Below are positions 10,900 to 22,636 of a stretch of 64,000 bases of DNA, one piece after another; positions within the stretch are counted from its first letter, which is position 1, and the number at the start of each line of letters is the position of its first letter. Location of the stretch: assembly GCA_040954595.2 (NCBI GenBank), contig CM082598.2, forward strand, positions 8,370,001 to 8,434,000, written 5' to 3'. Under the pieces are notes generated by a model. That model saw only the letters and a program-made list of their open reading frames with translations, was not told the origin of the DNA and searched no databases. The position numbers were made by a program, and so were the translations under genes. This DNA is from Balanoglossus misakiensis. Its lineage: Eukaryota; Hemichordata.

Positions 10900-11493
10900 C
10901 TAGTGATATTCATTAAAAAATACGACAAGTCTTCGTGTTATATTCACGTTATGTTTAATTTCCGTCAATAAAAATTGCATTATGGTACAAATATTTACAT
11001 TTTCCGTTTTGTTAATATCAGCAATTTTGATCATTTCCCGTTCCCACAGATCGTTCCTCCACGCGAACGTTTTCCTCTTCAGCACTTTTTTTCTGACCTC
11101 TAATCTTCGGCATCTATTAGTCCTCACTAACGTTTCTGATGTGTATGGTCGGTCCACGTTTTCATTCGGTAGATAGATAAACGTGTTTTATATGCCTGTA
11201 CGTGTATAAACCTTCAAAAGTTTTGATGCTTCACTTGGGTAGTACTTTTAATTCACATGTGGCAACACCATTCTATTGATGTGACTTCATTATTTGGTAA
11301 ATTAATACACGTTTCTTTGTTTTCGTCTATTGATATTTGTGGCGGTGGGGAAACATCCAATACTAGTACTTACCCAGTCTAGGCATGCCAAATCTGCCCC
11401 AATTTCATAATTGCTGTCTCCAAATACCACTCCTTTGTCTTGGTATTGTAATGCACAGTTGTTAAAGCTTTCCACGTAGTGGGTGTCCCGACA
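10900..11493 (-). pseudogene. Two exons of a multicopy ESFNN/NENVDR protein family
   Basis: Exon A (11374-11493) is exactly 40 codons, preceded by TTTAAACAG and followed by GACTGG|GTAAGT; it encodes CRDTHYVESFNN and ends ACLDW. Exon B begins at 11166 with NENVDRPYTSETLV and runs on through TFAWRNDLWE to a stop at 10900. The ...LDW|NENVDRPYTS junction is typical of an unnamed protein family that I recall as repeated in invertebrate genomes, often near transposons. The intron between the two exons ends in ACCG rather than AG, so this copy may not splice correctly. The upstream part of the protein is not found; a minus-strand frame around 11530-11657 might be an earlier exon. Function is unknown. 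Confidence 0.5.
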
Positions 11494-11900
11494 CTGTTTA
11501 AACATAAAATATAGATAAGTTTTATATCAGAATAAAACAAGAAAACACATTGCAACTGCATGACTCCAAGCATTCCTGATAATACGTTCACCATTTCAAT
11601 AATGTTCCTCTCTGCACCCGAGCATGCAGTGCTTGGGCAATAATAGTGACAGAACATGCATGACCCAAATATTTCATCCAGACTAATATGGGCGTGACAA
11701 GACTTACGTGAATGTAGGCTTCAGAGATTTTATACATTGCCATCTCCCTTATAAATTTGGTGAGTAGCCCTATGGCAACAGGGCTACGTAACTCTATCCG
11801 CCTAGTAATGCAATTTGGGTTAAAAAAACAAGAAAACTTTTTTTTCTGACCTAAACTGTGGACACCAGATTTCTGAAGTTTGGGTTACAGGAAACATATT

Positions 11901-12086
11901 TAGGGCACAAGCGCCCTCAGGCGCTTGTGCCCTATTTGTATTGTTGGCTTTTTAGGGCACAAGCCAAGCAGGCTTGTGCCCTATTGGTATTACTGGGTTT
12001 TTTTAGGGCACAAGCCAAGCAGGCTTGTGCCCTATTGGTATTACTGGGGTTTTTAGGGCCCAAGCGCATGCAGCGCTTGGGCCCTA
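11901..12086. repeat. Four tandem palindromes, about 51-bp period
   Basis: Perfect or near-perfect palindromes start at 11901, 11953, 12004 and 12054. The arms are TAGGGCACAAGC or TAGGGCCCAAGCGC with their complements, and the inter-palindrome linkers TTTGTATT/TTGGTATTACTGG are also repeated. Each could fold into a 31-34-nt hairpin. Open frames across it on both strands are by-products of the repeats. Confidence 0.85.
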
Positions 12087-12099
12087 TTGTTATTATCCT

Positions 12100-15000
12100 G
12101 GTTTTTCTTCTACTTCTTCTTTTTTTTTTTCTTGTGTAGTTTTTTCGGCCAGCTAGATCTGGAAAACGGCTAAACCTACCAATTTCAAAGTTGGCACAAT
12201 GGTGCAGGCCAATGAGAGCTAGTGCAGTACCCTTGTGAATGTTTAATAAGTCACGTGACCTGATGACCATATATGGGCAAAGTTTTCAAATCGGCCTAAT
12301 TTGCATATGAATGGAGATATCAAAATTCTGTTAACATACTTTGTGGGCCATATGGCCAGGGTTCTACATGCCAAATGTCAAGGCCATAGGCCATGTCACT
12401 TTTGAGAAGAAGATTTTTAAGTATTATTTTTCATATTTTTTCGTCCAAGCAATCGGCCTATACTTTACATAGTAAAGCTATGACCACATCGTATTTTGGA
12501 TAAATATGCATACATATCTCAAAATCTGTTAGGCCGATCATCTCCAACTTTGGTGTGCAGCTAGCCTAGCATTTGTCAATAATTTTAAGCGAAAAAAAAT
12601 AATATCAAAAATCGACCGATTTTTTTATATTAATTTTTTTATTAAATTTATACCTTTAATTATACCTCTATGGTTAAGCTATGTCTATGTCTTATTGTGG
12701 AATTCCGGTCTGTGCAATAGTCCTGTACAGTGACTGTCTATTGGTCAGTGAGCACAATGGCACCAAAATAAAAGGCACAATTTTAGGCTCACCTGTAACA
12801 CCTGCTTAACTCTTTAATTATGTGCATACCTAATTCTGGGCTAACTAAGAGGGCTAGAGGTTTCGTTCTTGTGGGACATGGACCAGTATAGGGTCAAAAT
12901 TTCTTGCCCAAATTTTGGGTGACCTCAGGTGACCTTTGACCTACTTTCCCAAATCTCCGCATCCAGAGCAGGTACAGACTTGGCGTTTGGAGGGTTGGGA
13001 CTAAAATTGAAAAGCCAAAATTGGGGTCACCTGTGACACCTGCTTATCTCATTAATTATGTGCATACCTAATTCCAGGCTAACCAATAGGGCTAGAGGTT
13101 TGTTTTATGCTGAACATGGACCAGTATGGGGTCAAAATTTTTTGCCCAAATTTTGGGTGACCTCAGGTGACCTTTGACCCACTTTACCATATCTCGGCAT
13201 CCACAGCAGATACAGCCTTGGCATTTGGAGGGATGGAACTCCTGATGGAGCCTTACACTTTATCTCATTAATTATGTGCATACCTAATTGCAGGCGAACC
13301 AATAGGGCTAGAGATTTTGTTCTTGTGGGACACAGACCAGTATGGGGGGTCAAAATTTCTTGCCCAAATTTCGGGTGACCGCTTATGACCTTTGACCTTC
13401 GGCTTAAGCTTGGGCCCGTCATCGCTGCTTGCAGCTATATTTTTTTTTTTTTTTTTCTTGTGTAGTTTTTTTGCTCAGGTAGATCTTGAAAACGGCTGAA
13501 CCTACAAATCTCAAACTTGGCACAATGGTGCAGGTCTATGAGAGCTTGTGCAGTACCCTCGTGAATGTGTAATTAGTCACATGACCTGATGACCATATAT
13601 GGGCAAAGTTTTCAAATGGGCCTAATTTGCATATGAATGATGATATCAAAATTCTGTGCAATCATTTTGCGGACCATATGGTCAGTGTCCTACATGCTAA
13701 ATTTCAAGGCTCTGGGCCAAGTCAATTTTGAGAAGAAGATTTTTAAATATTATATTTCATATTTTTTGGACCCAGCCATAGGCCTATACTTTCTATAGTT
13801 AAGCTATGATGCTATGTCCACATCTGTGCAATGGTCCTGTACTGTGACTCTCTATTGGCCCGTGAGCAGAATGGGACCAAAATAAAAGGCAAAATTTTGG
13901 GCTCACCTGTAACACCTGCTTAACTCATTAATTATGTGCATACCTAATTCTGGGCTAACTAATAGGGCTAGAGGTTTTGTGCTTGTGGGACATGGACCAG
14001 TAAAGGGTAAAAAAAAATTGCCCAAATTTTGGGTGACCTCAGGTGAGCTTTGACCTACTTTACAATATCTCGGCATGCACAGCAGCTACAGCCTTGGCAT
14101 TTGGAGGGATGGAACTCCTGATGGAGCCTTACACTTTACCTCATTAATTATGCACATACATAATTGTAGGCGAACCAATAGGGCTCGAGATTTTGTTCCT
14201 GTGGGACACGGACCAGTATGGGGTCAAAATTTCTTGCCCAAATTTTGGGTGACCACTTATGACCTTTGACCTTCGGCTTAAGCTTGGGCCCGTCATCGCT
14301 GCTTGCAGCTATATTTCATCTTTTTTTTTTCTTGTGTAGTTTTTTTGCTCAGGTAGATCTTGAAAACGGCTGAACCTACAAATCTCAAACTTGGCACAAT
14401 GGTGCAGGCCTATGAGAGCTGGTGCAGTATCCCTGTGAATGTTTAATTAGTCATGTGACCTGATGACCATATATCGACAAAGTTTTCAAATGGGCCTAAT
14501 TTGCATATGAATGGAGATATCGAAATTCTTTTAGCAACTTTTGTGGACCATGTGATCAGTGTCCTACATGCCAAATATCAAGGCCTTGGGCCAAGTCTAT
14601 TTTATGAAGAAGAATTGTAAATATTAGTAGTTTTTCATATTTTTGGACCCAGCCATGGGCCTATACTTTCTATAGTTAAGCTATGACGCCATGTACACGT
14701 CTGTGCAATGGTCCTGTACAGTGACTGCCTACTGGCCCGTGAGCAGAATGGGACCAAATTAAAAGGCAAAATTTCGGGCTCACCTGTAACACCTGCTAAA
14801 CTCATTAATTATGTGCATACCTAATTCCGGGGCAACTAATAGGGCTAGAGGTTTCGTTCTTGTTGGTCATGGATCAGTATGGGGTTAAAAAAATTTGCCC
14901 AAATTCTGGGTGACCTCAGGTGACCTTTGACCTACTTTCCTATATCTCCGCATCCAGAGCAGTTACAGACTTGGCGTTTGGAGGGTTGGGACTAAAATTG

Positions 15001-17866
15001 AAAAGCCAAAATTGGGGGTCACCTGTGACACCTGCTTATCTCATTAATTATGTGCATACCTAATTCCAGGCTAACCAATAGGGCTAAAGGTTTGGTTTTT
15101 GTTGAACATGGACCAGTATAGGGTAAAAAAATTTGCCCAAATTTTGGGTGACCTCAGGTGACCTTTGACCTACTTTGCTATATCTTGGCATCCAGAACAG
15201 GTACAGCATTTGTGTTTGGATGGATCGAACTATTAATGGAGTCTTACACTTTACATAATTAATTATGTGCATATCTAATTTCAGACAAACCAATAGGGCT
15301 AGAGATTTTGTTCTTGTGGGACACGGACCAGTATGGGGTCAAAATTTCTTGCCCAAATTTTGGGTGACCACTTATGACCTCTGACCTTCGGCTTAAGCTT
15401 GGGCCCGTCATCGCTGCTTGCAGCTATATTCATCTTTTTTTTTTTTTTTGTGTAGTTTTTTTGCTCAGGTAGATCTTGAAAACGGCTGAACCTACAAATC
15501 TCAAACTTGGCACAATGGTGCAGGTCTATGAGAGCTGGTGCAGTATCCCTGTGAATGTTTAATTAGTCATGTGACCTGATGACCATATATGGGCAAAGTT
15601 TTCAAATGGGTCTAATTTGCATATGAATGGAGATATCAAAATTCTTTTAGCGATTTTTGCAGACCATGTGGTCAGTGTCCTACATGCCAAATGTCAAGGC
15701 CGTGGGCCAAGTCTATTTTGAGAAGAAGATTTTTTTATTTTTCATATTTTTGAACCCAGCCATGGGCCTATACTTTCTATAGTTAAGCTATGACGCTATG
15801 TCCACGTCGGCTGTGCAATGGTCCTGTACAGTAACTCTCTATTGGCCCGTGAGCAGAATGGGACCACAATAAAAGGCAAAATTTTGGGCTCACCTGTAAC
15901 ACCTGCTTAACTCATTAATTATGTGCATACCTAATTCCAGGCTAACTAATAAGGCTAGAGGTTTTGTTCTTGTGGGACATGGATCAGTATAGCATCAAAA
16001 ATTTTTGCCCAAATTTTGGGTGACCTCAGGTGACCTTTGACCTACTTTCCTATATCTCGGCATCCACAGCAGGTACTGACTTGGCGTTTGGAGGGTTGTG
16101 ACTAAAATTGAAAAGACAAAATTAGGGGTCACCTGTGACACCTGCTTATCGCATTAATTATGTGCATACCTAATTCCAGGCTAGCCAATAGGGCTAGAGG
16201 TTTGATTTTTGTTGAACATGGACCAGTATGGGGTTAAAATTTCTTGCCCAATTTTGGGTGACCTCAGGTGACCTTTGACCTACTTTACCATATCTCGGCA
16301 ACCAGCGCAGATACAGCCTTGGCATTTGGAGGCATGGAACTCCTAATGAAGCCTTATACTTTACCCCATTAATTATGTGCATATCTAATTCTAGGCGAAC
16401 CAATAGGGTTAGAGGCCTGATTTTTGTTGGACCTGGACTGGTATGGGGTCAAAAGTTTTTGCTAAACTTTCGGATGGCCTCAGGTGACCTTTGACCTAAT
16501 TTCCTATATCTCGGCATCCAGAACAGGTACAGCATTTGTGTTTGGATGGATCGAACTATTGATAGAGTCTTACACTTTACATCATTAATTATGCGCATAT
16601 CTAATTTCAGACAAACCAATAGGGCTAGAGGTCTGGTTTCTGTTGGACCTGGACTAGTATGGGGGTCAAAACTTTTTGCCCAATTTTTGGGTGACCACAT
16701 ATGACCTTTGACCTTCGGCTTAAGCTTGTGCCCGTCATCGCTGCTTGCAGCTATATTTTCTTCTACTGATTTTTTTTCTTGTGCAGTTTTTTCGGCCACT
16801 TTGATCTTGAAAACGGCTGAACCTACAAATCTCAAACTTGGCCCAGTGGTGCAGGCCTATGAGAGCTGGTGCAGTACCCTCGTGAATGTTTAATAAGTCA
16901 TGTGACCTGATGACCATATATGGGCAAAGTTTTCAAATGGGTCTAATTTGCATATGAATGGAGATATCAAAATTCTTTTAGCGATTTTTGTGGACCATGT
17001 GGTCAGTGTCCTACATGCCAAATGTCAAGGCTGTGGGCCAAGTCTATTTTGAGAAGAAGAGTTTTTTATTTTTCATATTTTTGGACCCAGCCATAGCCCT
17101 ATACTTTCTATAGTTAAGCTATGACGCTATATCCACGTCGGCTGTGCAATGGTCCTGTACAGTGACTCTCTATTGGCCCGAAGAATGGAACCACAATAAA
17201 AGGCAAAATTTTGGCTTACCTGTAACACCTGCTTAACTCATTAATTATGTGCATACCTAATTTCAGGCTAACTAATGTGCCTAGAGGTTTTGTTCTTGTG
17301 GGACATGGACCAGTATGGGATCAAAAAATTTTGCCCAAATTTTGGGTGACCTCAGGTGACCTTTGACCTACTTTCCTATATCTCGGCATCCTCAGCAGGT
17401 ACAGACTTGGCGTTTGGAGGGTTGTGACTAAAATTGAAAAGACAAAATTGGGGGTCACCTGTGACACCTGCTTATCTCATTAATTATGTGCATACCTAAT
17501 TCCAGGCTAGCCAATAGGGCTAGAGGTTTGATTTTTGTTGAACATGGACCAGTATGGGGTTAAAATTTCTTGCCCAATTTTGGGTGACCTCAGGTGACCT
17601 TTAACCTACTTTACCATATCTCGGCAACCAGCGCAGATACAGCCTTGGCATTTGGAGGCATGGAACTCCTAATGGAGCCTTATACTTTACCTCATTAATT
17701 ATGTGCATATCTAATTCTAGGCGAACCAATAGGGCTAGAGGTCTGGTTTTTGTTGGCCCTGGACTAGTATGGGGTCAAAACTTTTGCCCAAATTTTGGGT
17801 GACCACATATGACCTTTGACCTTCGGCTTAAGCTTGTGCCCGTCATCGCTGCTTGCAGCTATATTT
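12100..17866. repeat. Five higher-order repeat units of about 0.9-1.3 kb
   Basis: Each unit ends with GCTTAAGCTTG.GCCCGTCA followed by TCGCTGCTTGCAGCTATATT (ends near 13441, 14312, 15430, 16757 and 17866). It starts with a T-rich stretch and a common module containing AAAACGGCT.AACCTAC and TTTGCATATGAATG. The second half of each unit is made of two to four copies of a roughly 240-bp submodule containing TAATTATGTGCATACCTAAT, GGGCTAGAGGTTT and GGTGACCTCAGGTGACC. Small open frames of up to 128 codons occur but differ between units. No gene is supported. Confidence 0.85.
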
Positions 17867-18085
17867 TGTTATTGCCTTTGTTAAGCCATCTCTTGAAAAA
17901 AGTGGAATAATTACATTTAAACCATCAAAATGTTATAACTTCAACAGGTTATTTACAGTACAAGTAAACAATCTGGATATTTAAAAAATCAAGTAATTAA
18001 GAATATATAGTGTAGAGTAATGTGAAGTTATTTATTAGCAGAAATGTAATTTGTCATGTATGGTTTTTGTTTGTTTAGTGAAGTC

Positions 18086-20273
18086 ATGGAAAGAGAAAAG
18101 GTGTTTGCGGGAGCTGTGACAGATATTGTTGAGAACAACATGTCACTGAGGAAAGCAGCTGTAAATTGGGGAGTAAAGCGGTCAACACTGAGTGACAGAG
18201 TCACTGGAAAAGTTTACATTGATAGACGTAAAGGGCCACCACAAATACCTACCACGGCAGAGGAAAAGAAACTATCAGAATGGATCATCAGCATGGGTCA
18301 AGGAGGATTTCGTGTCAGTAAAAATAGATTATTCCAGACTGTGAAAGCTATTCTCGACAAGGACAAAAGAGACACCATTCCAATAAAGAACCTCCAAATC
18401 TTCCCGGTGATTGATGGTACAGGTCCTTCCTGAAGAGGAATCCATTAATGAAACTTGTAAGTACCAGAAACCTGGATTTGACACGTGCCAAGGTGACCCA
18501 GAGGGAGGTGGCTGATTGTTTTGGAGAGTATGAGAAGTTTATTTCGGATCATGATTTGCTCGACATAGGGCAAATTACAGTTCTAAATGAAATGGGAAAA
18601 AGGGAGAAAATAGGAAACTCAAACAAAGTTCATTTATGCGTTGTCAAAATGCACAAAAGTAAATTCAATAAAGTTCGAAAGTCTCGATGAAATAAACGTG
18701 ACTGCCACGCCCAAGAAACTACAAAACGCTGACGTGGCCGCAGTAATGACACGTCGGGAATTCACAATGAAACTGCTTGCTTGAAATTCCACGAAAGTTG
18801 GGTCCAAACAACGGTTCGCGAAATAATTGACAAAACTTGACTCGCGTACCTCAGATAGTGACGCCTTTGGGGTGATACCGAAGCTGCTGACGTTGATTCA
18901 ACGAAACGACAAAATTCAACCATACGTGTACGACGCTGAAACCCGCGTCCGTACAACACCACTTTGGACTGAGTGAGTGCGGACAAACTTTCACTGCTAC
19001 TTATATAAACCTCATTTACATAGCAGGTAGCATACAACACGTCAGCCACCAATAGAAACGCAACAGTCAGCACTTACAAGAAGTTTATTTCGGATCATGA
19101 TTTGCTCGACAAGCCAGCTCAGATCTGGAATTGGAATGAATCTGGTTTCTGTATGCAAGTACAGACTGGTAAAGTGCTTGGACCAGCAAACAGCAAGACT
19201 CAAATAAGTGGCTTGGCCTGTATCAACGCTGCTGGTGGGTCAATTCCACCTTACCACTTGTTTCCATTGAAGACCGTTCCACGATCATGGAATCCGTTGT
19301 CGGGAGAAGTTGAAGGAGCCAGCTGCTATTTCACAGAAACTGGCTGGATGGAAACTAAGGCGTTTTATGCATGGCTTGCAAACCATTTTATTCCAAACTT
19401 AACGGCGACAAGGCCTGTAGTGCTATATTTTGACAGCCACATCTCTCATTTGGATTTCGAAATATTCAAGCTTGCAAAAGAGCACAACATCTTGCTATAC
19501 CGACTTTTGCCGAACGCATCACATTTCCCGCAACTGTGTGATGTCTCTCTTTGGTCCCTTGAAAGCTGCATGGGTCACCGCAGTCAGGGAATACATGGCG
19601 GAAAATCCTGGTGAAGAGGTCACCAAAAAAAACTTTTGCCAGGGTGTTCAGATCTGCATGGCAACGTGGTGCAACGATGATGAATATAACCAACAGTTTT
19701 CTCAGATCAGGGTTATATCCAATCAATCGCTCAAACATTCCAAGTAATATGCTGCTCCCTTCAACTACTTTTCAAGATTGCACGGCCGATAAAGATGTCG
19801 AGGAAAGCCAGATGGAGACACAGGCAGCAGTGAAGAACACCATCAACAGTCCCTTGGAAATGATTGAAGAGGTAATGACTACACCTGAGAAGGAAAACTA
19901 CCGAAAACGAATTGAAGAGGGCTACGACTTGCCTGGCAGTCCACCATTCCGAATCTGGAAAAAAGCCTCACAAGCACATAGTATTGAATGTGGAGCTGCT
20001 ACGTCTTCACACTCATCTGACAACGACAAAGGTGTGTCTGCAGAGTCCAACACAGCAACAGATTCCTCTGCCGCAAGCAACACCAGTGTCACATCAAACC
20101 AATCAGTTGCAAGCAAAGCAGCCCCATCATCTGACTGTACAAGTACACCAGTCACCTCAAGTTACAGGAAAATTACAGGCACAACACCACCATGTAATAA
20201 AGTATCTCCAGTCCTAGATGAAGTGCTCTCTTATCCGGAAATTTGGAAGAGAAAGAAGAAGCCTGAAACATAA
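18086..20273 (+). pseudogene. pogo/Tigger-type DDE transposase, broken
   Basis: The likely start is the ATG at 18086 (MEREKVFAGAV). It is followed by a helix-turn-helix of the psq type (SLRKAAVNWGVKRSTL) and a DDE_1-type core: NWNESGF (near 19128), VVLYFDSHISH (near 19418) and LPNASHFPQLCDV (near 19507), then a serine/threonine-rich C-terminus ending in basic residues. Known family members read N.DETGF, so the first catalytic Asp is Asn here. Lesions: a frameshift and stop around 18390-18420, a 513-bp insertion at 18566-19078, a frameshift in the TCTCTCTT run near 19545 (the following frame reads LFGPLKAAW), and an extra A in the A8 run at 19625-19632. The protein would bind terminal repeats and cut and paste DNA in the nucleus, but this copy cannot encode it. 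Terminal repeats were not identified. Confidence 0.85.
18566..19078. other. 513-bp insertion flanked by a 33-bp direct duplication of transposase sequence
   Basis: The same 33 bases (beginning AGAAGTTTATTTCGG and ending TGCTCGACA) occur at 18533-18565 and 19079-19111. Removing one copy plus the insert restores continuity of the transposase (SDHDLLD followed by KPAQIWNW). The inserted sequence has no matching terminal repeats that I can see and no convincing gene. A 33-bp duplication is longer than common transposon target duplications, so repair-associated insertion is an alternative. Confidence 0.75.
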
Positions 20274-20816
20274 TTTTTTTTTTTTTTTTTGGGGGGGGGG
20301 GGAGGGATCTTGGCAAATTCTACTTCTGCATTACAAAATTCTCAGTACTGGCACTGGTGGCCAGAATATGTTGTGCAAACACCAACTGTAAATGTAATGA
20401 CCTATGTTGTTATTGGGAAATATAGAATTGAATTCAGTTACAAGTACATGTGTCAGCGTTTTTCTCTGAGATATTTCTGGTAAAAAGAGAAACAATTATA
20501 TCGCCCTGTCTGCATCTGAGTAAATATGCCAGAGAACCGCATTTACCTTCAGCCTAAAAAAAAAATAAAAAAAAAAAAATATTCGCTCGCCGCTCCTGGA
20601 ACTTGGTCCAAAAAATCCGATGAACAAGATTTTTATTCTCTCTGGCCTAAGCAAAAACTTTTTTTGTCATTTTTTACACCAAAAACGTGGGGAAAATGAG
20701 AACATTTCAAAAATTTACATGATATTGAAGGTGTAACCAATCTTTAGGGATTTGATTTCAAAGGGAAAAATGGGTGAGGGGTCAACTGAGGTTGGTCTGG
20801 TTAGGCATTACTGTCC
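20274..20816. other. No gene seen; T16/G12 homopolymer junction
   Basis: Directly after the transposase stop lies a run of T followed by a run of G (20274-20303), then AT-rich sequence with A-rich tracts. No terminal repeat of the pogo element could be recognised here. Confidence 0.4.
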
Positions 20817-21110
20817 CTTTAAAGACCATATATTGCCTTTTCAAATCATGTCAGAAGATTAAAAAATGTTCAAAAGAAATCTAATATTTTCCAAAAATGA
20901 CAATATTTTTCGGGTATCGATTTCTATAATATTCGTTTTGTTCTCATAAAATGCTTCAAAATCCACCCTGTCTTGAAAAGTCCGAGTTCAGATTTGCTGC
21001 ATTTTGATCACGTGACGTGACGTCACAAGAGGAACCCTTCAGGTAGACCAGCTTTAGCGATGCTCACAGGTGTCATACGGTGTTTTCGTGCTTTTCTGTG
21101 TAATACCATA

Positions 21111-21176
21111 ATGGGAAAAGGAGTTGTTTGCCATGGTTGCAGCAACAAATTACCAAGACGGGAGTCACCCGTGTAA
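21111..21176 (+). pseudogene. Possible remnant of a THAP-type N-terminus
   Basis: A short frame MGKGVVCHGCSNK, stopping after 21 codons, resembles the first C-x2-C half of a THAP DNA-binding domain. It lies upstream of the P-like transposase and inside the same candidate element. No continuation with the C-x-x-H half was found, so this could be chance. Confidence 0.25.
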
Positions 21177-22636
21177 ATTCCTCGAAAATCAATGAAAGTC
21201 TATGCCACGATCATCAACATCGTACGGTGGATATGAAGCCGGTGCGGTACCGGTGACGGCCGTGGCAGTAACTGTCAATGCATGACCGTTGAACGATAAT
21301 CGGCCAGGTTCGAATCACGAGAAGACAATCCGCACCCTTACAGGAAAATAGAAGCCTGTCAGCAGGAGAGGTCGACCAGTGATCAATATTCAATTTAGAA
21401 CACAACAGAACATTTATACCCGGTATTGGTGTTCATACAATGTTCCAGCGACCGCGATTTGCCCAGTACTGTAGTAGCTGAACTGGCAGTATGCGTAAAC
21501 ACAATTTTGCGTTGGCCGACATCATTATTATTCACGCTTCGGTCTGGGTAACCGGTATCCAGTGACCACAAACTTCGATCGATGTAAAAACTTGAACGTT
21601 CAAAATATTACCGTTACTATTTCACGTTTTTTTCAGTCGTAGCTTTGTATGGCTTCGGCTGAATGGTCACCACCTTTCTTTTCTAATTTCTTTGTTTACA
21701 AGTTTTACGTCGCACTATGTCCGACTCATCGGCTCCAAAACACACTGTACAAATTTTGAAACAAAATGTGTTGAATAAATTTTGCCGCGTGTGAGTGAAA
21801 ACCGTTTCCAAACTTGGATATTTGTGTGTATCTGTATGACATAAAACCTCATATGAATGTTGTAATTTGTGGACTAGATGACAAGAGCTACCACCTTGGC
21901 CAAAGAAGCAATTCGTGTTTTATTTTCAGTGTAGATTTGTGCATACCAGCCGAATCTGCTTGATGGTTAGAAGTCAAAGGTCAAGCACATGCGCGTTCTT
22001 TACAGCTGATGTTTATAAAGATTAACACATATAACAGACGTGGACGTAATGAAAGAGCAGGAAGCCATCCACGTAGCTGCAGTCGACGCAGAACGTTCGC
22101 GGAGACGATGGTGGTAAGTTGCCATCTGTTTTGTGTAAATTTACATTGTATATTTCATGTTTGTAAACAATGATCATGCAGTTTGAAATTTCAAAGCTTG
22201 TGTTACCAGTTACTCTTTTATGTACCATCATGGACGTAAAAAAGATGGATGTGCTGATGATAATTTATTATCATGATCATGGTATGATAATTCCCATGAG
22301 TGTGATCAGTAAGTGTATGGTATGTTACTAACTAAACTTTCCACATTGATCAACTTTTATAAAGTAAATTTTTTTTTAGATACCTGTTCCCTTTATATTG
22401 TACTCCTAAAGGGGCATATTTCTTGATGTGGGCACTTCTATTGAAATAAACAAATGATCTTTGTTTTTAACTGTTTATTGGAAAACAAAAGGGACAGGTG
22501 TGCTGACATATACTCCTTTAGAGATGTACGTACATTTGCTGAGAAGGTTTGTTAATGGTTTTTATTTCTTTTTTTTTCAACAGTATCTGTAACTGTATGA
22601 CATATATCAATTTTTACAGTTCCGCTATCACTGAAA

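Noticed and set aside
11858-12270. Overlapping frames on both strands with repeated peptide motifs
   Set aside because: They follow the tandem palindromes; both strands read similarly because the DNA is palindromic.
16449-16835. 128-codon minus-strand frame in the satellite
   Set aside because: Equivalent positions in the other higher-order units are interrupted or differ, so it is not conserved as coding.
18762-19073. Minus-strand 103-codon frame inside the insertion in the pogo transposase
   Set aside because: No recognisable domain, no start context and no supporting splice sites.
22049-22113. Short frame MKEQEAIHVAAVDAE ending at a GTAAGT donor as a first exon of the P-like transposase
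   Set aside because: Its phase does not join the zinc-finger frame through either nearby acceptor.
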